Positions 53,398-63,061 of a stretch of 64,000 bases of DNA are shown here, piece after piece. Position 1 is the first letter of the stretch, and each line of letters opens with the position of its first letter. The notes under the pieces are model-generated. The model saw only the letters and a list, made by a program, of their open reading frames with translations. It was not told where the DNA came from and did not search any database. This DNA comes from Vibrio maritimus. GTDB taxonomy: Bacteria > Pseudomonadota > Gammaproteobacteria > Enterobacterales > Vibrionaceae. Position numbers and translations under genes: made by a program. The DNA is taken from positions 300,692-364,691 of the forward strand of contig BBMT01000006.1 of NCBI GenBank assembly GCA_000755425.1, read 5' to 3'.

Positions 53398-53483
53398 CTG
53401 ATGAGTTCGAGTATCCGTAACATACTTTTCTTTTCTAGGTTGATACGTATGATAAACGCATAACCAGAATCCAAGAGGTTGTT

Positions 53484-54101
53484 ATGGAAATCGAAACACT
53501 AGAACAAAAAGTAAGCTATATCTACGGCCGAGAAATTGCTAAAGAGCTTGCTCAAAAATCATTTCCAAAAATGAACATCAAGATCATTCAAGAAGCGATC
53601 ATGGAAGCGTTTATGCAAAAGCCATGGCCTTTCGAACCTAGTGAAGCAGAAGCGCTGAAAAAGGAAATGGAAGAGCAGCGCAAACGTGCACAAGCTGAGC
53701 ATCTTGAGCAAAAACAACAGTTTGAAGCAACATTTTTTGAGCGTAACGCAGCCCGTGAACAAGTGGCGACTCATAGCTCTGGCATCCAAATAGAGGTCAT
53801 TGATGAGGGTGGGGTACGAGAAGAATCTGATCCTAGCAGCCAATTCCTTATTCGTCATAAAACTTGGCTTTTGAATGGTCAACAGGTGGATGGCTCTGCT
53901 CATCTTCCAGAGCCAATGAGTGTCATGCTGCATCAAGCGCCCGTTGCGTGGATTGTCGCACTCAAAGAAATGCCAGTTGGAGCGACTTGGCGTCTATATG
54001 TACCCGCACATCTTGCGTACCAAGAAGACGCTCATCCGACGGTTCCAGCGGAAACTGCGGTTATCTTTGATATCAAGTTAGAGTCGATAAAGACACAATA
54101 G
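53484..54101 (+). CDS. Divergent FKBP-type peptidyl-prolyl isomerase-like protein
   Basis: The gene encodes 205 aa from ATG 53484, behind AAGAGGTTGTT. The N-terminal helix QKVSYIYGREIAKELAQKSF and the coiled, charged middle (about 55-85, ALKKEMEEQRKRAQAEHLEQ) match the dimerisation part of FklB/FkpA. The C-terminal domain keeps ATWRLYVPAHLAY, the FKBP end strand, but the catalytic-site blocks (usual V-F-D-S, FVLGxVI) are not recognisable. It has no signal peptide, so it is cytoplasmic. It may be a chaperone without isomerase activity. Confidence 0.65.
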   Translation: MEIETLEQKVSYIYGREIAKELAQKSFPKMNIKIIQEAIMEAFMQKPWPFEPSEAEALKKEMEEQRKRAQAEHLEQKQQFEATFFERNAAREQVATHSSGIQIEVIDEGGVREESDPSSQFLIRHKTWLLNGQQVDGSAHLPEPMSVMLHQAPVAWIVALKEMPVGATWRLYVPAHLAYQEDAHPTVPAETAVIFDIKLESIKTQ

Positions 54102-54123
54102 TATAAATGTCTATATAGTTACC

Positions 54124-54151
54124 AAGGCCAGCATTTAATGCTGGCCTTTTT
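54124..54151. terminator. Rho-independent terminator
   Basis: AAGGCCAGCAT (54124-54134) and ATGCTGGCCTT (54138-54148) form an 11 bp stem, then TTTTGTTTT on the + strand. Confidence 0.85.
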
Positions 54152-54444
54152 GTTTTGGCTGACATTCAATTTTGACATAATCTTTGGTTATAAATAAAAC
54201 TTATCTGAAGATGAAAAGAATATAATGCTCAATAAGTTAATGTACGTTGGATTTTAATTTATTTTGTGACCATTTTGTGGCATTTATGTTGGTTTTGGCT
54301 TTTGGTTGATAACAAGTTTGGTGATCTGTGTCACGCGGTGTGATCGGAAAACAAATTTGTGATTCTAATCGCCTAAAGGGTACTGCTAATCTGCTCCGGC
54401 TTTTGATGTCTCCATCAATAAGCAATATAAAAAAAGGAGTAATT
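54152..54444 (+). promoter_or_regulatory. Upstream region of the symporter gene, with a CRP-like site
   Basis: With the terminator at 54124 this gap spans about 340 bp. GGTGATCTGTGTCACG (54320-54335) carries GTGA, six bases, TCAC, a good half-match to the CRP palindrome, about 110 bp before the start. No gene is seen here. Confidence 0.45.
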
Positions 54445-55746
54445 ATGACTAATGCCAAGAAACCAATGTCACTGACGAGTCGTGTGATTATCGGTATGGT
54501 TGCAGGTATTTTGACGGGCTTCGCTATTCGAGGTCTATTTGCTGAGAACGGATTTGTAGACGCTTACATTGTAAACGGCCTTTTTGAGGTTGGTGGTCAA
54601 GTCTTTATCGCCAGCTTGAAAATGCTCGTTGTTCCACTGGTTTTCGTATCGCTTGTATGCGGCACCAGCTCTCTTAAAGATGTCACCACTCTAGGCCGTT
54701 TAGGTGGTAAGACAGTTCTATTCTACGTCGCTACCACAGCAGTTGCCATTACACTGGCACTGACTATGGGCACAGTATTCCAGCCAGGTGCGGGTGCTGA
54801 CCTAACTGCAGCAAGTTCATTTGCGGCGACAGAAGCGCCATCGCTGGGTCAAGTCATCATCGATATGTTCCCAACGAACCCAATCAGCGCAATGGCTGAA
54901 GGTAAGACCCTTCAAGTTATCGTGTTTGCCGTGCTATTCGGGATCGCGATCAGTGCTGCTGGTGAGCCGGGTGAGCGCATTGCTGCGACATTCCGCGATC
55001 TGAATGACGTGATCATGAAGCTTGTTGCGCTATTGATGAATATCGCCCCATACGGTGTGTTCTTCCTAATGGCAAAACTGTTCACAGGTCTTGGCTTGGG
55101 TGCAATCTTAAACCTAGCTGAGTACTTCCTAGTGCTTACTGCTACGCTACTGCTACACGGCCTAGTTACCTACAGCGTGATGCTGAAATCTTTCACTGGA
55201 CTAAGCCCAATCACCTTCCTCAAGAAGATGGAAGATGCGGTAATGTTTGCGTTTTCGACCGCATCATCAAACGCAACTATCCCTGTTACGATGGAAACTG
55301 CGCAAAACCGTTTGGGTGTAGACAATAAAGTATCGTCTTTCACCATTCCTCTTGGCGCGACCATCAACATGGATGGTACGGCTATCATGCAAGGTGTTGC
55401 GACTGCATTTATTGCTCAGGCATTCAACATCGATCTAACTATGGGTGATTACCTGACAGTGATTCTAACGGCAACGCTAGCATCGATCGGTACTGCAGGT
55501 GTTCCTGGCGTAGGTCTAATTATGCTAGCTATGGTACTTAACCAAGTTGGCCTGCCGCTAGAAGGCATTGCACTAATCATGGGTGTTGACCGTCTACTTG
55601 ATATGATTCGTACTGCTGTCAATATCACCGGTGACAGTGCAGTAACTTGTATCGTTGCTAAGTCAGAAGGTGCATTGGATCTTGAGAAGTTCAATGACCC
55701 AGCTGCGGGTGAGAAAGAAGAAAAAGTGGAATTGGCGCGTAGCTAG
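54445..55746 (+). CDS. Dicarboxylate/amino-acid:cation symporter (DAACS family)
   Basis: I start at ATG 54445, behind AAAAAAGGAG. The 433 aa protein has eight helices plus two hairpins. It has the serine-rich motif STASSNATIPVTMETAQN and the substrate loop IPLGATINMDGTAIMQG. It takes up dicarboxylates or glutamate/aspartate with sodium or protons; the exact substrate cannot be told. A bidirectional terminator follows at 55777. Confidence 0.9.
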   Translation: MTNAKKPMSLTSRVIIGMVAGILTGFAIRGLFAENGFVDAYIVNGLFEVGGQVFIASLKMLVVPLVFVSLVCGTSSLKDVTTLGRLGGKTVLFYVATTAVAITLALTMGTVFQPGAGADLTAASSFAATEAPSLGQVIIDMFPTNPISAMAEGKTLQVIVFAVLFGIAISAAGEPGERIAATFRDLNDVIMKLVALLMNIAPYGVFFLMAKLFTGLGLGAILNLAEYFLVLTATLLLHGLVTYSVMLKSFTGLSPITFLKKMEDAVMFAFSTASSNATIPVTMETAQNRLGVDNKVSSFTIPLGATINMDGTAIMQGVATAFIAQAFNIDLTMGDYLTVILTATLASIGTAGVPGVGLIMLAMVLNQVGLPLEGIALIMGVDRLLDMIRTAVNITGDSAVTCIVAKSEGALDLEKFNDPAAGEKEEKVELARS

Positions 55747-55776
55747 GCTTCTAAACCAATAAGCTATAACAATCAA

Positions 55777-55809
55777 AAAGGGGTCAGTGCTTAGTGCGCT
55801 GACCCCTTT
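55777..55809. terminator. Bidirectional hairpin terminator
   Basis: AAAGGGGTCAG (55777-55787) pairs with CTGACCCCTTT (55799-55809), with A and T flanks. It lies between the symporter (+) and the exporter operon (-). Confidence 0.85.
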
Positions 55810-55830
55810 GTGTTTTTGTAGTGTCCTAGC

Positions 55831-56970
55831 TTACCCAGCAGGTTGGCTGCGATACTTACTAAAGCAATAAGTAGCGAGTGCGCCCCAAACGGCCGTAAGC
55901 AGCCATAAATGATTCCAATGTTCGCGAATCTGATACCACTCCGCACCCATTTGATTTAGCTTCAAAAAGCCACTGATCGCAGCCTGAGTAGGGAATACTG
56001 CCGCAAACCACTGCATCGGTGCAGGTAACATTTCTACTGGCCATATAAAGCCTGCAGAGAAGATAAGAGGCATTGAGCTAATGAGCACAAGCACGGTAAC
56101 TAACTCTCTTCTTGGAGTGATGGCACCAAGAAAAATGCCAATAAAGCATGACGTCAATAAGAACGGTAGCATCAATGTCAGCATTTCAAACGGGTTGGCG
56201 AGCTTACTGATCCCGTACATATCGAAGCTGGCACCGAAATAAAACATACCGAGTAAGTAATAGATAGCGGTGAGTACTAAAGTTCGTACTGCGACAACGC
56301 TCAATACAGGGCGTAAGCTCCAGTATCCTTTACCTTGGCGCTGAGTACCGCCAACCAAACCCGATGCCATCGCCAGTGTTTGTTGAAGGATCAGAACAAA
56401 TACCGCGGGTACGACGTAATCGACATACCCCATACGAGGGTTGAACGTGGGCTTGGTATTCAGCTTGGTGGCAGAATATTGCTCACTAGCCAATTCGAGC
56501 GGCACACCATCAATAAGTAGTTTGGAAACCTTAGCTTTTGCGGCTAGCGTGCCACCGGCTTGTGCCAAACCTTCAACAACCGTTCCGTAAACTAGGAAGA
56601 GTGAGGCGTCGCCAGCGTAAGCCAGCACTGGACTTTTACCTAGCATCAAATCCTTGTAGAAGTGCTCGGGTATCACTAAAAATCCGGTTATTTCACCTTT
56701 TAGAAAGGCCTGTTTAGCGGCTTCAATTGTAAAGTCACGCTGGACAACATGGACGTTCGGAGTGGCGTCTACCATTCTCTCAAGTTGGAAGCTGGTTTGA
56801 CTTTGATCGAGGTTGACCACCGAGATAGGCTGTTCCCGCGGCGTTTGGTGGCTGTAGGGAAGTGGGTATAGGAACGAGTAAAAAATCACGCCGCCGAATA
56901 CAGTTAATACTACGACTGGATTGGTTAAAATAGCGCGAAGCTCGAGCTTGATATGATCCAGCAATGTCAT
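55831..56970 (-). CDS. ABC-2 type transporter permease, subunit 2
   Basis: The gene encodes 379 aa. It has one helix near residues 18-38, a large periplasmic domain (about 40-170) and five C-terminal helices, as in the YhhJ/YhiI-partner and Drug:ABC-2 permeases. It ends in LATYCFSKYRSQPAG. It overlaps the previous permease by four bases. The paired permease and the HlyD and TolC partners upstream suggest an exporter. No ATP-binding subunit is encoded in this operon. Confidence 0.8.
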   Translation of the reverse strand: MTLLDHIKLELRAILTNPVVVLTVFGGVIFYSFLYPLPYSHQTPREQPISVVNLDQSQTSFQLERMVDATPNVHVVQRDFTIEAAKQAFLKGEITGFLVIPEHFYKDLMLGKSPVLAYAGDASLFLVYGTVVEGLAQAGGTLAAKAKVSKLLIDGVPLELASEQYSATKLNTKPTFNPRMGYVDYVVPAVFVLILQQTLAMASGLVGGTQRQGKGYWSLRPVLSVVAVRTLVLTAIYYLLGMFYFGASFDMYGISKLANPFEMLTLMLPFLLTSCFIGIFLGAITPRRELVTVLVLISSMPLIFSAGFIWPVEMLPAPMQWFAAVFPTQAAISGFLKLNQMGAEWYQIREHWNHLWLLTAVWGALATYCFSKYRSQPAG

Positions 56971-58195
56971 GATGACAACTCCTTACTGAGATGCTTTTTG
57001 ATCAATAACACGGTAAGCGCCAGTGGGACTACATAGCCCAACATTGGAGCCAGATGCACCAATGATTGAGCCGCGTGTACGCCGTAACTTGCTTGGCTTA
57101 CTTGAACCTCGATATAGTGACTGATCGGTAGAAGCTCACGCCAGAACAGCGCTAGCGGGCTCATATCAGTAGCAGGGAAGGTGATACCCATAAAAGCAAA
57201 ACTCGGTGCTGTAAACGCTCCTGCAAAGCTCATCGCTCGTGCTGCATCACAGGTAAGGAAAAAGAACAGTGCACCCATGATCATACAAGCAATCGTTGTG
57301 ACAAATTGCGCTATGATCAGCACCATCCAGCTTCCTTCCATAGGCCAGCCAATGATGTCATAGAACCAAATCAAAAAGGCAAACCCAAGTAAAGAGAACC
57401 AAACAAAGTAGGGCATCAGTGTTGCTGCAAGGTGACGAAACAGTTTGGTTTCGCCAAGCCAAGGTTTGATTCCTGCGACTCGGTAGTTGGCACTAAGCAC
57501 CAATACCGTGAACGAGACGATAGCGATTTGCCAAATCGCTGGCACAATTGCCGTCACTAAAAACTGAGCGTAGTTTGTGCCTTTATTGAATAGCGGCGTG
57601 ATTTGCGTTCTTACTGAGACAGCTTTACCCACTGCAGCGGCGCCAGTGGTATTGCCTTTAGCAAGTGCCTTAATCACTTCTACCTGTGCGTTGAATGTAC
57701 CTTGCGCCTGCAGTGCAGCGGAGTTAATCAGCCTACCAACCAAGATATATTGACTGTTATAAAACAGCGTCACTTGCGGGGGCATAGATTTCATTACCGA
57801 CTTATCAAAGCCAGGGGGAATGTACAAAATGGCGTAAATATCGCATCTATCATTGCTGTCTTAGCTTGCCCTATGTCGCTGTACTGATGATCGACGCTTA
57901 GCATCGACGTCGCATCATAATTACGAACCAGTTTTTGTGACAATGTACTTTGGCTAAGGTCGACAACGCCAATAGGAAGACTATGCGCTATCCCTTGAGA
58001 GAATATCCAGTAGATGGATAGACACAATACGATGGGCAGCCAAGTCAGGCACGACAATAACCATTTGTCGTGCCTAAGTAGATGCCACTGACTCCGAAAG
58101 TGGCTTTTCACCAACGTTCGCCTTGTGGCTATCTTCCCTAGAGTATGAGTCTGCTCTAGGGTTTTAGCTGAAGTATGGGATGATTCTTGTGGCAT
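56967..58195 (-). pseudogene. Frameshifted ABC-2 type transporter permease, subunit 1
   Basis: The gene starts at ATG 58195 (MPQESSHTSAKTLEQTHTLG). The first frame runs through a helix near 45-65 to GQAKTAMIDA. A one-base loss near 57842 breaks it, and the next frame continues YIPPGFDKSVMKSMPPQVTL with five more helices. The intact length is about 409 aa. The domain order matches the second permease (55831); the two probably form a heterodimer in the inner membrane. Confidence 0.8.
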
Positions 58196-58203
58196 AGTCG
58201 TAC

Positions 58204-59175
58204 CTACAGTTCCACAACCAAACTCATACCCATTCGAAGCGGAGCCTCATCCACTGGGCGAGCTTCTACTTCGAACGTACGAAGGTCAAACCCTTGCGTG
58301 GCATCGGTAGAACGCCAAGTTGCAAAGTCGCCCATCACGGCCACGTGAGTGACTATAAAAGTGATTGTATCGTCTAGAGCAGGGACGTAAGCGTCAAACT
58401 CGCTGCCTTTTTCAAATTGGCTTAGCGCATCTTCACGAACATTGAGCACAGCCCAAGTATCTTTGGTATCGATAATGGTCACGACAGGGAAGCCTTGCGG
58501 GGCAAGTTCTCCACTATGAAGCAGCACTTGCGACACTTCACCGTCAAACCAAGAGTGGATTTGAGTATCGGCAGCATACGCTTCAACTTCCGCAACCGCA
58601 CCAGCGGCCATACGTGCTTTTTCTGCCGCTGCTAGTTTGGTTTCGTCTCGTGCGCCTTCTTTGGTCATTTGGAACATTTGAAACGCTGCGCTTTCAGTGT
58701 ACTTCGCTGCTTGCCATTGGGTTAGCGCTTCATCACGTTTTTGCTCGGCCACAACGCCATCTTTATATAGGTTGTTAACACGAAGGTAGGTCTTTTCCAT
58801 CAGCGAAGCTGCAGCTTTAGCTTTACGCCATTGGTCTTCTGCGGCTTTAATTTGTTGTTGTCTCGCACCAATTTCTGCTTCTTTCGCGAGCGCTCCAGCG
58901 GCTTTTTCGCCTGCAACCGCTTGCTCTAGTTTGGCTTCAATTTCCGGGCTGTGGATGGTGAAGATGAGCTGACCTTCAGTGACGTTGTCACCTTTTCGGA
59001 CGAGTACGTCATCGATACGACCAGGTACTTTTGATGAAATGCTGTATTGCTGTGACTCAATTTGGCCTTGAATATGCATTGCCGGGGCTTGGTAAGCATC
59101 GAAAAACTTATAGCCAACCCAACCAATAACGGCAACGGCGCCTAGTGTGACTAAAGTGGGTTTTACCTTGTTCAT
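58204..59175 (-). CDS. HlyD-family membrane fusion protein
   Basis: The gene encodes 323 aa. It has an N-terminal membrane anchor (TLVTLGAVAVIGWVGYKFFD, about residues 7-26), a lipoyl-like start (SSKVPGRIDDVLVRKGDNVT), a long coiled-coil (about 80-180) and a beta-barrel with VSQVLLHSGELAPQGFPVVT. It links the ABC-2 permeases to the TolC-like outer-membrane channel. It overlaps the TolC gene by four bases. Confidence 0.88.
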   Translation of the reverse strand: MNKVKPTLVTLGAVAVIGWVGYKFFDAYQAPAMHIQGQIESQQYSISSKVPGRIDDVLVRKGDNVTEGQLIFTIHSPEIEAKLEQAVAGEKAAGALAKEAEIGARQQQIKAAEDQWRKAKAAASLMEKTYLRVNNLYKDGVVAEQKRDEALTQWQAAKYTESAAFQMFQMTKEGARDETKLAAAEKARMAAGAVAEVEAYAADTQIHSWFDGEVSQVLLHSGELAPQGFPVVTIIDTKDTWAVLNVREDALSQFEKGSEFDAYVPALDDTITFIVTHVAVMGDFATWRSTDATQGFDLRTFEVEARPVDEAPLRMGMSLVVEL

Positions 59176-60595
59176 GATGCATCCTCAGATCGTAATTGGG
59201 CAGGGGTGATTGCGTTGTATTTGTAGCTGGCGAAATTGTTCATCTCGCTAGAAAGAGCGAGCAGTTTGTTTAAAGACAACAGATATTGAAAACTCGCTGC
59301 GTCTTGTTGAGTTTTGATACTGGCCAGGTAGAGCTCAGCGTCAACCACATCGAGAGAGCGGCCCAGCCCTTGGGAGAAGGCTTTTTGACGCAGTTTCAGA
59401 TTCTCTTGCGCCAGTTTGATACTGGAATTTAGCCCCTGAACTTCGTCGAGGGCTTGCTGCGCTTCAAGATAGGTTTTTTCAACCAACACGCTCAAATCTT
59501 GACGAGCTTGCTTACGCAGAAATTGAACTTGAGAGACGGCGCTGCCAGCTGCTTTCATCTGTTCGCTACGACCAGAGTTTTCCAGTAGCGGTACGCTGAC
59601 GCCAATACCAACTAACCAATCGGGCTTAAGCTGGCTCGTTAAGGAGTCACCGTGATAAAGACTGTAGTCACCGTACGCATAGACCTCTGGGTAGTATTTC
59701 CCTTTTTCAGCTTTGATTAAGCTGCTGGCTTGTTTTTCTTTGGCATCGAGAATCGCAAGGCCAGGGTAGGTATCAAGGGTTTGGTCGATAAAAGCATCCA
59801 GTGGCGGTAAAGTTCGGTTAATGAAAAGTTCGTCACGGGGTTCGACTTTTTCGATTTGGCCAAGTACTTGAGTTAATGCCGCTTGAGCAATGTTTAGGCT
59901 ATGTTCGGCTTTTTTACGTTCAACGACCGCTTTATCCAATGAAGCTTCTGCTTGGAGGCGCTCAACTCGGGCGATCTGCCCTTGTTCTTCCATTTTGAGG
60001 GCAAAGTCGCGATGCTTAGTCAGCCCTTTTTCAACCGCCATACGTGTATCGACGACGTTTTTGGCCAAGATGACACTGAAATAGTATTTGCTGAGATCTT
60101 CATATCGCGCTTGGACTTCCATCGCGAGCTGGCTTTGTGCTTCTTCTTGTTTACCTTCAGCCGCGGTTTGCGCAGCCGTAATACGACCGCCGGTGAAGAT
60201 TGGCCAGACAGCACGAATAGAGGAACTGAAAATGTCTTTGTGCTCTAGGTAGAAGTCACACCACCAAGCAAATTACCAAGAGCCTGACCCAAACCAGGGA
60301 TGGGAATATTAGGTACACCACTTAAACTGTCTGCGAATTGTTGGCCGTTCAATGTGACGTCTTGGTCGAGGCGCGTATAGTTTGCTCCCACAGTTACTTT
60401 AGGGAGGTTGAGACTGCTTGAAGCGTCTTTTAAATGGCCATATCGCTCAACATTAGCACGTTGAGCCGCTAGGGAGTTGTTGTTCTGTTGAAGCAATTGC
60501 CATGCTTCATCAAAAGAAACCTCTGCGGCTACGGTACTAAATGAAAGCGATCCTAGTAAAACGCCCATGGCCAATGGCAGGGACTTGATCTTCAT
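59172..60595 (-). pseudogene. Frameshifted TolC-family outer-membrane channel protein
   Basis: The gene starts at ATG 60595 with a signal peptide (LPLAMGVLLGSLSFSTVAAE). It runs through FDEAWQLLQQNNNSLAAQRA to GNLLGGVTST. One base is missing near 60246; restored, it reads LEHKDIFSSSIRAVWPIFTG and continues to 59172. The intact form is about 474 aa, with two repeats of coiled helices. It is first in the four-gene operon. Confidence 0.85.
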
Positions 60596-60742
60596 GAATG
60601 CTCCAAACAGGTGTTTATAAAATCTTTCTAGAGTATATGCTCTAATAAAATGGTGTGCAATAACTTAACTATAGATGCTTTGGTGAAAATTACGCATGTA
60701 TGTATTTGTTTTTCCGAAATTATTGATTTGTTTTGAAGTGGC

Positions 60743-60776
60743 GAAAAAAAGCAACATCCGGGGAGATGTTGCTTTT
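60743..60776. terminator. Bidirectional hairpin terminator
   Basis: AAAAAGCAACATC (60745-60757) pairs with GATGTTGCTTTTT (60764-60776) around a CGGGGA loop. It ends the small minus-strand gene at 60821; the 3' flank toward the exporter operon is otherwise empty. Confidence 0.8.
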
Positions 60777-60820
60777 TACCTAGCTATTGTTGTTAGTTAC
60801 CTTTAGATGCTCGTTATACA

Positions 60821-61060
60821 CTAGTCATGAGAAGGACAAAGATAGCCCGCTCGCCACAACAAGTGTTTTGATTGTTTCAGCACCTTAAGTACTTCGTTGC
60901 CTGACATTTGAGGCGATGAGAACGAGACGACAACGTCTTGCTCCAAATCGTCTTCCAAAGAGGTTGTGGTTTGATAAGCCCTTACATGAGTAAAGGTGGC
61001 TCGTCGGTGTTGCGACAGCAAAGCCTTATCAAGGCAAATTCCAAAACAGTCACGTTCCAT
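60821..61060 (-). CDS. Small hypothetical protein, Vibrio-type
   Basis: The gene encodes 79 aa from ATG 61060, behind AAGGGAATTATT. It is soluble and basic, with two cysteine clusters (DCFGICLDKAL and AGYLCPSHD) but no recognised domain. It is followed by its own terminator at 60743, so it is probably a monocistronic gene. No function is known to me. Confidence 0.6.
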   Translation of the reverse strand: MERDCFGICLDKALLSQHRRATFTHVRAYQTTTSLEDDLEQDVVVSFSSPQMSGNEVLKVLKQSKHLLWRAGYLCPSHD

Positions 61061-61443
61061 AATAATTCCCTTATCAGATACCTAATATTGCTATTAGTTA
61101 CGGGTACTACTGCTTCATTGCTTATTGTTTTTGTTGTTGTGCCAACCAGTATGATTAAAGTCTTGGGCACTAAGACATGCTTGCTCTTCTGTTTTGTACT
61201 GGGGCACGTTTCATACTATACGAAAGTGGTAGTCAAGAGTTCTAAATTTAACCTAAAAATGGTGTGATCTTGGTCAGGTTACAGAATGAACACGATTGCA
61301 ACATAACGAGTGTGTAAACTGATGTAAAAATAGACAACACAATGATAACCATGTCAAAACAGTTGAGCAGTTCACAGATCGCTCTCAGTATGGATGCTGG
61401 TATGTTGCAATACTGTTACATTGGCGTTTGGGGGAGTGTCTAA
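61061..61443. promoter_or_regulatory. Divergent gap between the small gene and the sensor kinase
   Basis: This stretch is about 380 bp. It is AT-rich with long T-rich runs near 61120-61180. An ORF on the + strand at 60938-61267 is a shadow of the small gene and spacer. No clear site or RNA could be named. Confidence 0.4.
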
Positions 61444-63061
61444 ATGAAATGGAATCAGATAAGTTTTCGATACCGAATGCTGATCATCATGACAGTGTCG
61501 GGATTGTTGCAGTTGCTTGTCTTAACGCTCGCAGGCTTTAGCTATATCAAACAATCTCAAGAGCAGGAAGTCGGCTTGAAGGCCAAAGGCGTGGCAACAT
61601 TTCTTGCTCAGTCTTCTGCTGTTATCCACATGATTGAGTACGATACAGCGTCGCTTATGCAAGATCGCTATCGTGGTCTCACTGAAATGATCGGTGCGGC
61701 GTTTATTGTGATTGGCGACAAGCAAGGTATCCGTCTTATACACCCGGTGGATGAGCGTATTGGCTTGCCTATGAAAGGGGGCGACAACGACCAGGCTCTG
61801 GTTCACGGTCAGTCGTATGTGTCCTTTGCAGAAGGCTCACTTGGTAAATCCGTTCGCGGCAAAGCGGCTGTCTTTGATCAAGACGGCAACATCATTGGTG
61901 TGGTTTCTGTCGGTTATTTGTTAGATAGACTGCAAGATCGCATTGAGCCTTACTTGTTGTTCTTATTAGGAATGGCGGTATTGGTGCTTATAGCCAATGC
62001 GATTGTTTCGTACTTCATTTCAAGACGCTTTCAAAAAGCCATTCTTGGCTTTGAACCCGAAGAGATAGGTCGCTTGTATGGTGAGCTCGATGTAACGATG
62101 AGTACCATCAAAGAAGGAGTCATCAGTATCGATACTCACGGTGTGCTGCGTTCTATTAACACCAGTGCTTGTGACATCTTAGGGCTGGAAAAAGGGAAGG
62201 TGATTAACCAACCGCTGAGTAAAGCGCTCCCTAATTCTGATCTCCAGTCTTTGATTGATAGTCAAGAGGCGGATCACGACATAGAACTCTATCTCAATCA
62301 GCAGCGTATCGTGGCCAATCGAAGCCCAATTGTTGTTGATAATAAGGTGGTTGGTGCCGTTTCAAGTTTCCGTCGCCGTGATGAAATTAGTGAGCTGACT
62401 GACCAACTGTCGCAAACCAAAGCTTATGCAGAGATGCTGCGCTCTCAAACTCATGAACATCGCAACAAACTGAATACGATTAGTGGCCTGGTACAAATGG
62501 GTGAGGTAGACGCGGTACAAAACCTAATTGGACAAGAAACTGCGCACTATCAATCCCTCATTGAGTTTTTAAGAGAAACGGTCAAAGACTTTAATAGCGG
62601 GAATGTTGCTGGGCAAAACCGAGCGAGCTCGTGAGTTAGGTTTAACGTTGACTGTTGATGAAGAATCTCGATTAGAACCTTTGGATGACAGCATTAATGC
62701 TGACGATCTGGTGACCATATTGGGTAATTTGATCGACAACGCGTTTGAGGCAAGCTTATCTGCTATCAAACAAACCCCGAACCAACGACCAAAGCGCTCA
62801 ACAGTCGACGTATCAGTCAGTGATTTTGGCAACGAAGTCATTCTAGAGGTTATCGACAGGGGTTGTGGGCTGCCACAGCACCTTGATGTTGATGCCTTAA
62901 CCACCCGAGGCGTTTCAAGTAAATCAGCCCAAAATCGCGGCGTTGGCTTGTTTTTGGTGAAGCAACTGACTGAGCGTTACCAAGGGCAGTTAGAGATGAT
63001 AGACAACGACACCATGGGAACCCGTGTTACCGTATACATTCCGAAGGATGGATTAGTATGA
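61444..63061 (+). pseudogene. Frameshifted CitA/DcuS-type sensor histidine kinase
   Basis: ATG 61444 opens a kinase with TM1 near residues 14-34. It has a Cache/PAS periplasmic domain (about 40-170, LIHPVDERIGLPMKGGDN), TM2 near 175-195 and a cytoplasmic PAS (about 215-315). The SPOB-like box is LRSQTHEHRNKLNTISGLVQ. The catalytic domain after the break near 62592 has LGNLIDNAFEAS and RGVGLFLVKQL. The intact length is about 540 aa. This architecture senses dicarboxylates or citrate in relatives. It overlaps its response regulator by four bases. Confidence 0.88.

Noticed and set aside
60938..61267. + strand ORF of 109 aa upstream of the sensor kinase
   Set aside because: It overlaps the conserved-looking minus-strand small gene and spacer; it is hydrophobic by AT-rich composition and has no ribosome site.
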